From Streptomyces marinisediminis (GTDB lineage Bacteria > Actinomycetota > Actinomycetes > Streptomycetales > Streptomycetaceae), in the NCBI RefSeq assembly GCF_026262575.1, contig NZ_JAPKFL010000001.1, positions 310,001-374,000 on the forward strand: a DNA stretch of 64,000 nt. The letters are read 5' to 3'. Under the pieces are notes generated by a model. The model searched no databases and had not been told where the DNA came from. It saw only the letters and a program-made list of their open reading frames with translations. The translations under genes were made by a program, and so were the position numbers. Every line of letters starts with the position of its first letter. Position 1 is the first letter of the stretch. Shown here piece after piece: positions 1 to 8,124 of this stretch.

Positions 1-1026
1 GCCGCGCTCGCGGACCGCGCGCTGGCGCCGCGCGCCGTTGCCCCGGCCGAGCACCGCGCCCACCCCGTCCTTGACCAGCGCCAGGTCCCCGGCGTCGGCC
101 AGCGCGTCGGCCACGTGGTCGACCAGGGCCGCCACCACCGTCCCGGCGGGGGCGGCGCGCCGGGTCAGCGGGTGCACGAGCGTGCCGGTCAGCCCCGAGC
201 GGGCCGCCCGCCAGGACGCCAGCCGCAGCACCTCGGCCCCCACGGGCGCCGGCGGCTCGCCCGCGCGCCACTGCCGTGCGGCCGTCTCCACCAGGCCCCG
301 CACGAGCGCCGCGAGGAGGACGGTGTCCGCGCTGTCCAGGCAGACGTCCGCCACCCGCACCTCCACGGTCGGGTAGTTCCGGGAGAGCCGGGCGTCGAAG
401 TAGACCATGCCCTGGTCGAGCAGGGAGCCGGTGTCCAGCATGGCCGCCACCGTCGCGTGGTAGGCCTCCGGGTCGCCGAACAGCGGGGTGGGGCCCGAGG
501 AGGGCCACCGCCCCCACACCTGCGTCCGGTAGCTGTCGTGGCCGCTGTCCCGCCCCTGCCAGAACGGCGAGTTGGCGCTGAGCGCCACGAGCGGCGCCAG
601 CCACGGCCGCACCCGGTCCAGCACGGCCACGCCCTCCGCCTCGGAGGCGACGCCGACGTGCACGTGGCAGCCGCACGTCAACTGCTCCTCGGCGGTCATG
701 CGGAACTCCTCGCGCAGCCACCGGTAGCGCTCGCCGGCGCTCACCGAGGGCTCCACGCGCAGCGGCGAGGTCCCCAGCGCCGCCACCGCCGCGCCCGCCT
801 GACCGGCCCGCCGCGCCGCCTCGGCGCGCCACCTGCGGACCTCCTCGGCCAGCTCGGCCATGGTCGTCCGGGGCCGGGTCCCGGTCTCCAGTTGCTCGCG
901 CTGCAACTCCTTCTCCAGCCGGGTGTCGTCCTCGGCGTAGGCGAGCGCGGCTCCGGAGACGTCCTGCGGCTCCCCGGTGTCCGGGTCCACGAGCAGCAGT
1001 TCTTCCTCTACGCCCACGCTTCGCAT
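1..1026 (-). CDS. Glutamate-cysteine ligase type 2 family (YbdK-like carboxylate-amine ligase), 3' end outside window
   Basis: The 342 visible codons begin MRSVGVEEELLLVDPDTGEP, the classic start of the GCS2/YbdK family: ATP-dependent ligases that join an amino acid carboxylate to an amine. A His-rich CGCHVHVGV motif, typical of the fold's active site, is visible near residue 110. The family is usually about 370-385 residues, so only a short C-terminus is missing beyond the left edge. The ATG at 1024-1026 is preceded by a GAGGGGC ribosome site. The physiological substrate of actinobacterial members is not settled; a role in thiol or gamma-glutamyl metabolism is inference from the family only. 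Confidence 0.9.
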   Translation of the reverse strand, partial: MRSVGVEEELLLVDPDTGEPQDVSGAALAYAEDDTRLEKELQREQLETGTRPRTTMAELAEEVRRWRAEAARRAGQAGAAVAALGTSPLRVEPSVSAGERYRWLREEFRMTAEEQLTCGCHVHVGVASEAEGVAVLDRVRPWLAPLVALSANSPFWQGRDSGHDSYRTQVWGRWPSSGPTPLFGDPEAYHATVAAMLDTGSLLDQGMVYFDARLSRNYPTVEVRVADVCLDSADTVLLAALVRGLVETAARQWRAGEPPAPVGAEVLRLASWRAARSGLTGTLVHPLTRRAAPAGTVVAALVDHVADALADAGDLALVKDGVGAVLGRGNGARRQRAVRERG

Positions 1027-1334
1027 CCGCAGCCCCTCAGCCTGCCGGTCGCGCCCCGCCCGGGAGCCGCCGGTCCACCCGTTCACCCTGGTGTGACCTG
1101 CCGCCTTCCCCGCGAGCGGCGGACCAATCCGGCGGGTGCGCGGGACGGGTGCGACGGGCGCCGCAAGGCCGGGGCGGCGGCCATCGCACCGCGCCCGGCG
1201 GCGCGGGGCGCCCCGGGCCGGTGGGTCGCGGGCGGGCCGACCGGTGCCGCGGAGGGGCGGGGCGGCGAAGGCCGGGCCCGTAAGGGGCGCGGGGCGCCGG
1301 GCCGTCGGCCGTCCCTCCGGTGTGGGCGGTGCCC
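1027..1334. other. Intergenic region, no gene seen
   Basis: About 308 bases of GC-rich sequence lie between the start of the ligase gene and the end of the adenosine deaminase gene. I see short GC-rich self-complementary stretches near 1195-1225 but no clean terminator, promoter or small gene that I can defend. Confidence 0.5.
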
Positions 1335-2411
1335 CTACGGTGTGGGCAGCTCCGGCGTGTGGGAGGCGAGGTAGGACGAGAGGTAGGCGTCGATCTCCGC
1401 GGTGAGGGCCGCCTTCGCCGGCGCCTCCAGGAACGAGGCCTCGACGCCGTTCCTCGCCAGCCCCGCGAGCCCGGCCGCGTCGAGGCCCAGCAGGCGCGCG
1501 GCGATGGCGTACTCGGTGTTCAGGTCGGTGCCGAACATCGGCGGGTCGTCGCTGTTGATGGTCACGAGCACCCCGGCGTCCACCATCTCGCGCACCGGGT
1601 GCTGGTCCAGGACCGGCACCGCGCGCGTGGCGATGTTCGACGTCGGGCACACCTCCAGCGGGATGCGCCGCTCGGCGAGGTGTTCCAGCAGGCGCGGGTC
1701 CTGCGGGGCGCTGGTGCCGTGGCCGATGCGCTCGGCGCGCAGGTGGGTGAGGGCGTCCCAGATCGTCTCCGGGCCCGTCGTTTCGCCCGCGTGCGGCACG
1801 CTGCGCAGGCCCGCCGCGATGGCGCGGTCGAAGTAGGGCTTGAACTGCGGGCGCGGCACGCCGATCTCCGGGCCGCCCAGACCGAAGGAGACCAGGCCCT
1901 CGGGGCGCAGGTCGCAGGCCAGGCGCGCCGTCTCCTCGGCCGCCTCCAGACCCGCCTCGCCGGGGATGTCGAAGCACCAGCGCAGCGTGACGCCCAGCTC
2001 GGCGGCGGCCGCCTTGCGGGCGTCCTCGATGGCCTCCATGAAGGCCTGCTCGGGGATGCCGCGCCGGACGGAGCTGAACGGCGTGACGGTCAGCTCCGCG
2101 TACCGGATGCTCTGCCCCGCCATCTCGCGCGCGACCTCGTAGGTGAGCAGGCGCACGTCCTCGGCGTCGCGGATCAGGTCGACGACGGAGAGGTAGATCT
2201 CGACGAAGTGGGCGAAGTCGCGGAAGGTGAAGAACTCGGCGAGCGCCTCCTGATCGGCCGGGACCCTCGCGTCCGGGTGGCGGGCGGCGAGCTCGGCGAC
2301 GATGCGCGGCGAGGCCGAACCCACGTGGTGGACGTGCAGCTCCGCCTTCGGCAGTCCGGCGATGAAGTCGGACAGCTCCTGCGGGACGGTCAGATCGGTC
2401 GGTTCTGACAA
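1335..2411 (-). CDS. add: Adenosine deaminase
   Basis: Hydrolytic deamination of (deoxy)adenosine to inosine in purine salvage, a cytosolic zinc enzyme. The 358-residue product shows the zinc motif LHVHHVGS with His26 and His28, HAGETTGPE at about residue 206, GHGTSAP, and the NSDDPPMF zinc/catalytic Asp motif at about residue 287. The start is taken as TTG at 2409-2411 because a GGAGG (complement of 2418-2422) sits six bases upstream and the protein begins SEPTDLTVP as in Streptomyces relatives; the frame stays open for 113 more codons but that extension looks like non-coding sequence. It is divergent from the DUF4190 gene across a symmetrical promoter region. Confidence 0.93.
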   Translation of the reverse strand: MSEPTDLTVPQELSDFIAGLPKAELHVHHVGSASPRIVAELAARHPDARVPADQEALAEFFTFRDFAHFVEIYLSVVDLIRDAEDVRLLTYEVAREMAGQSIRYAELTVTPFSSVRRGIPEQAFMEAIEDARKAAAAELGVTLRWCFDIPGEAGLEAAEETARLACDLRPEGLVSFGLGGPEIGVPRPQFKPYFDRAIAAGLRSVPHAGETTGPETIWDALTHLRAERIGHGTSAPQDPRLLEHLAERRIPLEVCPTSNIATRAVPVLDQHPVREMVDAGVLVTINSDDPPMFGTDLNTEYAIAARLLGLDAAGLAGLARNGVEASFLEAPAKAALTAEIDAYLSSYLASHTPELPTP

Positions 2412-2451
2412 GGGAAACCTCCGGTGTGCCTCGGCCCTGGCGGACCGCCCG

Positions 2452-2490
2452 CCATCGTAGAGGGAGCCGTGGGCAGGGCACCTACGATGG
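2452..2490. promoter_or_regulatory. Divergent promoter candidate: inverted repeat whose arms are two TACGAT -10 boxes
   Basis: CCATCGTAG at 2452-2460 and CTACGATGG at 2482-2490 are perfect 9-base inverted repeats separated by 21 bases. Each arm contains TACGAT, a plausible -10 hexamer, reading outward toward add and toward the DUF4190 gene respectively. No good -35 boxes are visible. The dyad could also be a shared operator. Confidence 0.45.
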
Positions 2491-2514
2491 GTGAACCACG
2501 CGAACGGAGGCGGC

Positions 2515-3315
2515 ATGACGCAGGACGCTACGGACGGCGACGGCGCGCGGGAGGCGCGGAACGGTCCGGTGCCCTCCGCGCCCGGGTCGGCCGGGCGCAC
2601 GGACCCGTGGGCGCCGCCGGCCGAGGACCCGTGGGCGCCGCCGGGGCGCGGGCCCGGGGACGCCCTGCCGTCGGCCCCGGTCGCCGAGCAGCCCACCCTG
2701 ACCGCTCCCCTCGCTCCGCCCCCGCCCCGGCCGTCCCCCTCGCTCACCAAGGGCGCCGGTTCCGCCGTGCCGCCGGTGCCGCCCGCGCCCTCCCCGCCGC
2801 CTCCGCCCCCGGCACCGGCGCCGCCCGTCGGCGGCTACGGCCACGGACACCCCTACGCCGCGCACCCGCACGCCCCGCACCCGCACCCGCACGCCGCGCA
2901 TCCGTACGCGCCGCCGCGGTACGGCTACGGCGGCTACCCCGTAGCGGGCTGGGCGCCGCCCGCGACCCCGCCCACCAGCGGCATCTGCACGGCGGCGATG
3001 GTGCTGGGCATCGTCGGCACGGCGCTGTCGATCACCATCTGGGGCGGCTTCGTCGGCATCGTCTGCTGCCCGGTCGCGATCGGGCTGGCGGTGGCCGCGC
3101 GCAAGCGCGTCGACCGCGGTGCGGCGCACGGCTCCGGGCAGGCCACGGCCGGGCTCGTCCTGGGCATCATCGGCACGGTGCTCTCGGCGCTGTTCGTGAC
3201 CCTGCTCCTCATCGGGCTCTCCGGCGGCTTCGACGAGGAGGAGCCGGAGTACCGGTACGAGGACGGCTACGGCGCCACCACCGCCACCGCGCCCCTCGCC
3301 ACCGGCCCGCGGTAG
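2515..3315 (+). CDS. DUF4190 domain membrane protein with proline/histidine-rich N-terminus
   Basis: The 266-residue product has a low-complexity first half: Pro/Ala stretches, then a histidine-rich patch around residues 105-140 (alternating HPHAPHP, YGYGGYP). It ends with hydrophobic segments at about residues 160-195 and 209-235 of the DUF4190 type, joined by a short basic loop (ARKRVDRG), and a short acidic tail. Function is unknown; DUF4190 proteins are common actinobacterial membrane proteins. ATG at 2515 is chosen over GTG 2491 because GGAGG lies four bases before it. The histidine patch could bind metal, but that is only a guess. Confidence 0.85.
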   Translation: MTQDATDGDGAREARNGPVPSAPGSAGRTDPWAPPAEDPWAPPGRGPGDALPSAPVAEQPTLTAPLAPPPPRPSPSLTKGAGSAVPPVPPAPSPPPPPPAPAPPVGGYGHGHPYAAHPHAPHPHPHAAHPYAPPRYGYGGYPVAGWAPPATPPTSGICTAAMVLGIVGTALSITIWGGFVGIVCCPVAIGLAVAARKRVDRGAAHGSGQATAGLVLGIIGTVLSALFVTLLLIGLSGGFDEEEPEYRYEDGYGATTATAPLATGPR

Positions 3316-3493
3316 CCGAACCGGGCTCCGCCCGCCCCGGCGCGCCGGCCGCGTCGCTGTGCGGCGACGTCCGGGCTCCGTCGCGCCCGCGGCCACGGTG
3401 CCGCCCGTCCGGCGCGCGGCGTGCGGCCCGCCCGCAGCGCCGGGGCGCGGCACCCCGGTGCTGCGGCCGGGTACCGCGCCTCCGGCGGCCGGG

Positions 3494-5056
3494 TCAGTCG
3501 TCGGCCACCAGCGGCGGCGTCGAGCGGTGCAGCACCTCGCCGCGGAAGAAGGCGGGGCTGCGGCGCTGCATGAGGAGCATGCACACCCCGCCCGCCAGGA
3601 GCAGGCCGACGCCGATGACGAAGACGCTGCCCACCCCCGCGATCGAGCTGCCGGTGCCGTAGGCCGGGTCCCACATGTCCACCAGCGTCTTGCCGAACAC
3701 GGCCGTCAGCAGCACGCCGCCCAGCAGCGGCAGCACGCCCTTGGTCAGCGCGTCGCGCACGCCGCGCCGCAGGTCGGCCCGGAAGTACCACACGCAGGCG
3801 AAGGCGGTCAGCGCGTAGTAGAAGCAGATCATCAGGCCCAGCGCGTAGATCGTGTCGATCAGCACGTTCTCGCTGACGAGCGTCATCACCGCGTAGAACA
3901 GGCCGGTGGCCGCGCCCGCCGCGACCGTCGCCCGGCCCGGGGTCCGGTGCCTGGGGTGCACGGCGGCGAAGGAGGCGGGAAACGCCTGGTAGGTGCTCAT
4001 GGCGAGCATCGTGCGGGCGGCGGGCAGGAAGGTCGTCTGGAGGCTGGCGGCGGCGGAGGCGACGACGGCGAGGAAGAGCAGCGCGCCGAGCGGGCCGAGC
4101 ACGGGGTCGGCCAGGGCGGCGAAGACGTTGTCGGCGGTGGCCGGGTTGCCCAGGCCCAGCCCCACGGTGCCGGTGCCGGAGAACTTCAGCGCGGCGACGG
4201 CCGTGAGCACGTAGGAGCAGACCAGCACCACGATGGAGATCATCGCGGCCCGGCCCGGGGTGCGGGCGCTGCCGGTGGTCTCCTCGTTGACCGTCAGGCT
4301 CGTGTCCCAGCCCCAGTAGATGAAGATCGACAGGGACAGGCCGGCCGTGAAGGCGCTGAAGGAGCCGACGGCGGTCGGGTCCAGCCAGGACAGCGAGAAG
4401 TCGGGCGCCGGGGCGGTGGCCGGGGCGCCCTCGCCCGCCTTGGCGAAGGCCATGACGACGAACAGGGCCAGCACCGCCATCTGGAGCGTCACCAGCGAGT
4501 ACTGGAACCACTTGGTGGCCGTCATGCCCCGGTAGCTGATGGCGGTGGCGGCGGCGATGAAGACCAGCACGGTCGCGACGTGCCCGGGCGTCGACTCCCC
4601 GAAGCGCACCACCGCCGCGCTCCCGGTGAGCTCGCCGAGCAGCAGGTAGAAGAACTCGGCGGCCACACCCGCGAGGTTCGACAGCACGATCACCGTGGCG
4701 ACGACCAGGCCCCAGCCCGTCATCCAGCCGATGCGCGGGCCGAGCGCCTTGACCGTCCAGGTGAAGGAGGTGCCGCAGTCGGGCACCGCGCGGTTGAGCT
4801 CCCGGTAGGCGAAGGCGACCAGGAGCATCGGCAGGAACCCGGCGAGGAAGACGGCGGGCGTCTGCGGCCCCACCTCGCCCACGGTGGGCCCGAGGGTGCT
4901 GGTGAGGCAGTACACGGGGGCGACGGTGGACAGACCGATGACGGCGCTGCCGAGGAGTCCGACGGAGTTCCTGTGGAGCCCCTTGGACCTGATGTCCTGC
5001 GACGCGGCGCCGTCTGCCATCCCTCCGGCCGGGCGCCGGTTGACGAGCTGAGCCAT
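3494..5056 (-). CDS. APC-superfamily amino acid permease
   Basis: This is a 520-residue polytopic inner-membrane transporter of the amino acid-polyamine-organocation type. The N-terminal half has the family's first transmembrane helix (SVGLLGSAVIGLSTVAPVY) and a conserved AFAYRELNRAVPDCGTSFTW segment; about twelve hydrophobic helices follow, including TFLPAARTMLAMS and the usual YALGLMICFYYALTAFACVW stretch. The substrate cannot be read from sequence. The start at ATG 5056 gives the standard short cytosolic N-terminus, but no strong ribosome site precedes it; an in-frame Met a dozen codons later is possible. It is transcribed alone, convergent with the DUF4190 gene. Confidence 0.9.
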   Translation of the reverse strand: MAQLVNRRPAGGMADGAASQDIRSKGLHRNSVGLLGSAVIGLSTVAPVYCLTSTLGPTVGEVGPQTPAVFLAGFLPMLLVAFAYRELNRAVPDCGTSFTWTVKALGPRIGWMTGWGLVVATVIVLSNLAGVAAEFFYLLLGELTGSAAVVRFGESTPGHVATVLVFIAAATAISYRGMTATKWFQYSLVTLQMAVLALFVVMAFAKAGEGAPATAPAPDFSLSWLDPTAVGSFSAFTAGLSLSIFIYWGWDTSLTVNEETTGSARTPGRAAMISIVVLVCSYVLTAVAALKFSGTGTVGLGLGNPATADNVFAALADPVLGPLGALLFLAVVASAAASLQTTFLPAARTMLAMSTYQAFPASFAAVHPRHRTPGRATVAAGAATGLFYAVMTLVSENVLIDTIYALGLMICFYYALTAFACVWYFRADLRRGVRDALTKGVLPLLGGVLLTAVFGKTLVDMWDPAYGTGSSIAGVGSVFVIGVGLLLAGGVCMLLMQRRSPAFFRGEVLHRSTPPLVADD

Positions 5057-5185
5057 GCCCCGGACGGTATAGCGTGCTGTATCCGCACCCGTCGTTCTCC
5101 GCTCACTCGTGCGACGCCTTGCATTCACGTGGCTGACGCCCGAACTTTCCGTTCTTCGCAAGGTTTAGGCGGGTGGTCACCGGAT

Positions 5186-5212
5186 GAAGCGACGGCGTGA
5201 CGCCGTCGCTTC
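5186..5212. terminator. Perfect stem-loop, terminator candidate
   Basis: GAAGCGACGGCG (5186-5197) and CGCCGTCGCTTC (5201-5212) pair perfectly over 12 bases with a three-base loop. It lies downstream of the PAP2 gene and upstream of the permease start, so it most likely ends PAP2 transcription. Confidence 0.6.
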
Positions 5213-5374
5213 CGTCATGCGGTAATCGCAGGGTGTCCGGTTTGCCGGCCGGGGAGAATTTCCCCGACTACTTTCCGCAACCACGGTACGGCCCCCGCCG
5301 GCACGGCACGGCACGGCGCGCCACCGCGCCGCGCCACCCCGCCCGTGTGGGCCCCCGGCTCCCCGCGGGGGCCG

Positions 5375-6172
5375 TCAGCCGCGCCGCCCGGGCCCCGTCG
5401 AGCCCGCGCGGCGGGCCGGTCGCGCCGCCGTCCGGCAGGCGGTGGGGGAGCGGGGAACCGGGTGGGCGACACCGTCCGGCGCGGACCCCCGCCCGCGCCG
5501 CGGGACACGGAATCCGCTCGTCCGCCGCGTCACCGCCGCGACGGCGAGCAGCAGCAGGCCGCCCAGGCACCAGCTCGCGGCGACGTCCAGCGGCCAGTGG
5601 TAGCCGCGCCGCACCAACCCCGCGCCGACCCCGGCCACCACGGCGCAGACCGGGATTACCAGTGCGGACCGCGCCGCGCGTCCGCGCAGGTGCGGCAGCA
5701 GCAGGAGCGCGACCGCGCCGTAGGCGACCACGGCCGTCGCGGTGTGCCCGGAGGGGTAGTACCCCTGGCCGCCCAGCGGTCCCACCCGGTCCACCAGCGC
5801 CTTCAGCGGTGCCACCAGCAGGGGGACGGCGGTCATCGCGCCCACGACCGCCAGGAGCGGCCCGGGGCGCCGGCTCCGCCACCAGGCGTGGCCGAGGACC
5901 GGCAGCAGCGCCGGTACGGCCACGTACCAGTGCCCGAGGTCGGCGGCGAACTCCGCGAGCCCGCCGTCCGCCCCCGGCGCGGCCGGGTCCGGCTGCCGGA
6001 GGGCGGCGGCCAGCCGCTCGTCGGCGTCCCGCAGCCGACCGTCGGTCACGACCTGCCACGTCAGTACGGAGAACACCGCCAGGAGGGCGGCGGCGAGCAG
6101 GAGCCGGAAGGGGGACGGCCGTCCGGGAACAGGGGGGAGTATTCCCGGACGGCCGTGCTGAGGACCGGTCAC
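5375..6172 (-). CDS. PAP2-family membrane phosphatase
   Basis: This is a 265-residue protein of the phosphatidic acid phosphatase type 2/undecaprenyl-pyrophosphatase-like superfamily, with about five to six hydrophobic helices. The central motif YYPSGHT is intact, and the last motif reads YHWPLDV with the catalytic His and Asp. The first motif is KALVDRVGP, where the usual Arg of K-x6-R-P is Gly, so it belongs to a divergent subgroup. It likely dephosphorylates a lipid pyrophosphate or phospholipid at the outer membrane face. The GTG start at 6172 gives a normal N-terminus, but no convincing ribosome site is visible and the start is uncertain. Confidence 0.82.
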   Translation of the reverse strand: MTGPQHGRPGILPPVPGRPSPFRLLLAAALLAVFSVLTWQVVTDGRLRDADERLAAALRQPDPAAPGADGGLAEFAADLGHWYVAVPALLPVLGHAWWRSRRPGPLLAVVGAMTAVPLLVAPLKALVDRVGPLGGQGYYPSGHTATAVVAYGAVALLLLPHLRGRAARSALVIPVCAVVAGVGAGLVRRGYHWPLDVAASWCLGGLLLLAVAAVTRRTSGFRVPRRGRGSAPDGVAHPVPRSPTACRTAARPARRAGSTGPGRRG

Positions 6173-6343
6173 CGCGCGCCCCGGGGGGCCTGGGGCGCAC
6201 GGCGGTCCGATCGGAGCGCCGCACACGGGTGCGTGCGGCCGGGCCCCGCGGCGGCGGCCGTGGAGCCGGTGGTGCCCGCAGTCCCGTGCGGGCCGGGTGG
6301 TGCGTCCATCCACCGCCGACCGTACGGCACGGCCACGGACGGC

Positions 6344-6377
6344 GGGAGGGCGATGACCGAACGGCCATCGCCCTCCC
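6344..6377. terminator. Perfect stem-loop downstream of gabT
   Basis: GGGAGGGCGATG (6344-6355) and CATCGCCCTCCC (6366-6377) form a perfect 12-base stem with a ten-base loop, about 80 bases past the gabT stop. Confidence 0.65.
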
Positions 6378-6457
6378 ACATCTCCTTCACCGGGCCGCCC
6401 CGGGGGCCGCGGGCGGTCCGGCGCGGTCCGGCGTCCCCGGTGCCGGTCCGCGGCCGG

Positions 6458-7828
6458 TCAGGCCAGCTCGGCGAGGGCGTTCTCCAGGACGTCCAGGCCC
6501 TCGGTGAGCAGGTCCTCGCCGATGACCAGGGGCGGCAGGAAGCGCACGACGTTGCCGTAGGTGCCGGTGGTCAGGATGAGCAGGCCGGCCTGGTGGCAGG
6601 CGGCGGCGAGCTTGCCGGTCAGCTCGGTGTCCGGCTCCTTGGTGCCGGGCCTGACCAGCTCGATGGCGATCATCGCCCCGCGGCCGCGGACGTCGCCGAC
6701 GGCCGGGTGGTTCTCGGCCATCTTGGCCAGCCGGGGCTTCATGACCTCCTCGATGCGCCGGGCCCGCGCGTTCAGGTCCAGCTCCCGCATCGTCTCGATG
6801 GCACCCAGCGCGGCGGCGCAGGCCACCGGGTTGCCGCCGTAGGTGCCGCCCAGACCGCCGGAGTGCGCCGCGTCCATGATCTCCGCGCGCCCGGTGACGG
6901 CCGCGAGCGGCAGGCCGCCCGCGATGCCCTTGGCGGTGGTGATGAGGTCGGGGACGACGCCCTCGTCCTCGCACGCGAACCACTGGCCGGTGCGGCAGAA
7001 GCCCGACTGGATCTCGTCGGCGACGAAGACGATGCCGTTGTCCCTGGCGAACTCCGCGATGCGCGGCAGGAAGCCCTTGGCGGGCTCGATGAAGCCGCCC
7101 TCGCCGAGCACCGGCTCGATGACGACGGCAGCCACGTTCTCCGCGCCGACCTGCTTGCCGATCTGGTCGATCGCCTGGGCCGCGGCCTCCTCCGCGCAGT
7201 TGTCCGGGCCGGTCGGCCAGCGGTAGGGGTAGGCGACCGGCACCCGGTACACCTCGGGCGCGAACGGGCCGAAGCCGTGCTTGTACGGCATGTTCTTCGA
7301 CGTGAGCGCCATCGTGAGGTTGGTGCGGCCGTGGTAGCCGTGGTCGAAGACGACGACGGCCTGCCGCTTGGTGTACGCGCGGGCGATCTTGACCGCGTTC
7401 TCCACCGCCTCGGCGCCGGAGTTGAACAGCGCGGACTTCTTGGCGTGGTCGCCCGGGGTGAGCTCGGCCAGGGCCTCGGCGACGGCCACGTACGGCTCGT
7501 ACGGCGTCACCATGAAGCAGGTGTGCGTGTAGTCGGCGAGCTGCTCGGTGGCCCGGCGCACGACGGCCTCCGCGCTGTTGCCGACGGACGTCACGGCGAT
7601 GCCGGAGCCGAAGTCGATCAGGGAGTTGCCGTCGACGTCCTCGATGACGCCGCCACCGGCCCGCCGTACGTAGACCGGTAGCACGTTGCCGACGCCGTCC
7701 GCCACCGCCGCCTGCTTGCGCGCGTGCAGCTCCTGCGACTTCGGGCCCGGGATCGCGGTCACGACGCGGCGCTCCTGCGGGAGCGCCGGGCCCCCGGTCT
7801 GGGCGGACTGCGGGGTGGTAGAGGTCAT
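6458..7828 (-). CDS. gabT: 4-aminobutyrate aminotransferase
   Basis: Class III PLP-dependent transaminase, 456 residues, converting 4-aminobutyrate plus 2-oxoglutarate to succinate semialdehyde plus glutamate. Visible hallmarks are NSGAEAVENAVKIAR (cofactor phosphate loop), DHGYHGRTN, VIEPVLGEGGF, VADEIQSGFCRTG, the PLP lysine in TTAKGIAGGLPL (Lys300), and GGTYGGNPVACAA. The ATG at 7828 has AGGAG just upstream. The PucR regulator and aldehyde dehydrogenase a few kilobases away could complete a GABA/polyamine catabolic route (the dehydrogenase could oxidise the semialdehyde), but they are not in one operon, so the pathway link is inference. Confidence 0.94.
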   Translation of the reverse strand: MTSTTPQSAQTGGPALPQERRVVTAIPGPKSQELHARKQAAVADGVGNVLPVYVRRAGGGVIEDVDGNSLIDFGSGIAVTSVGNSAEAVVRRATEQLADYTHTCFMVTPYEPYVAVAEALAELTPGDHAKKSALFNSGAEAVENAVKIARAYTKRQAVVVFDHGYHGRTNLTMALTSKNMPYKHGFGPFAPEVYRVPVAYPYRWPTGPDNCAEEAAAQAIDQIGKQVGAENVAAVVIEPVLGEGGFIEPAKGFLPRIAEFARDNGIVFVADEIQSGFCRTGQWFACEDEGVVPDLITTAKGIAGGLPLAAVTGRAEIMDAAHSGGLGGTYGGNPVACAAALGAIETMRELDLNARARRIEEVMKPRLAKMAENHPAVGDVRGRGAMIAIELVRPGTKEPDTELTGKLAAACHQAGLLILTTGTYGNVVRFLPPLVIGEDLLTEGLDVLENALAELA

Positions 7829-8124
7829 CGCGCTCTCCTTGGTGTGGATGGGGAGGGAAATCGGAAGAAAGGGGGGAGAAGGTGTGGTCCGCTCCTCGCA
7901 GGCTAGGGCCAGCGACACGGGCGGGACATGCACCGCTGCGTAAAAGTCGGCAGGGCGTGTTGGCCACGGCGGACAGGTCCCGGCCGGGGCCCGCCGGAGT
8001 GCCCGGCCCGTGCGTCCGCGGGGGACGCGAGACCGCACGGGCGCACGGCGCGAGGGTCTAGATTGGGGCCGCGAACGCAGTGTTGACGGCACGACACCCG
8101 GGCGAGCAGGGGGCGGAGCGGCAG

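Noticed and set aside
2412..2750. A 113-codon upstream extension of adenosine deaminase
   Set aside because: It would run through the divergent promoter region and the start of the DUF4190 gene, and the TTG at 2411 has an ideal ribosome site.
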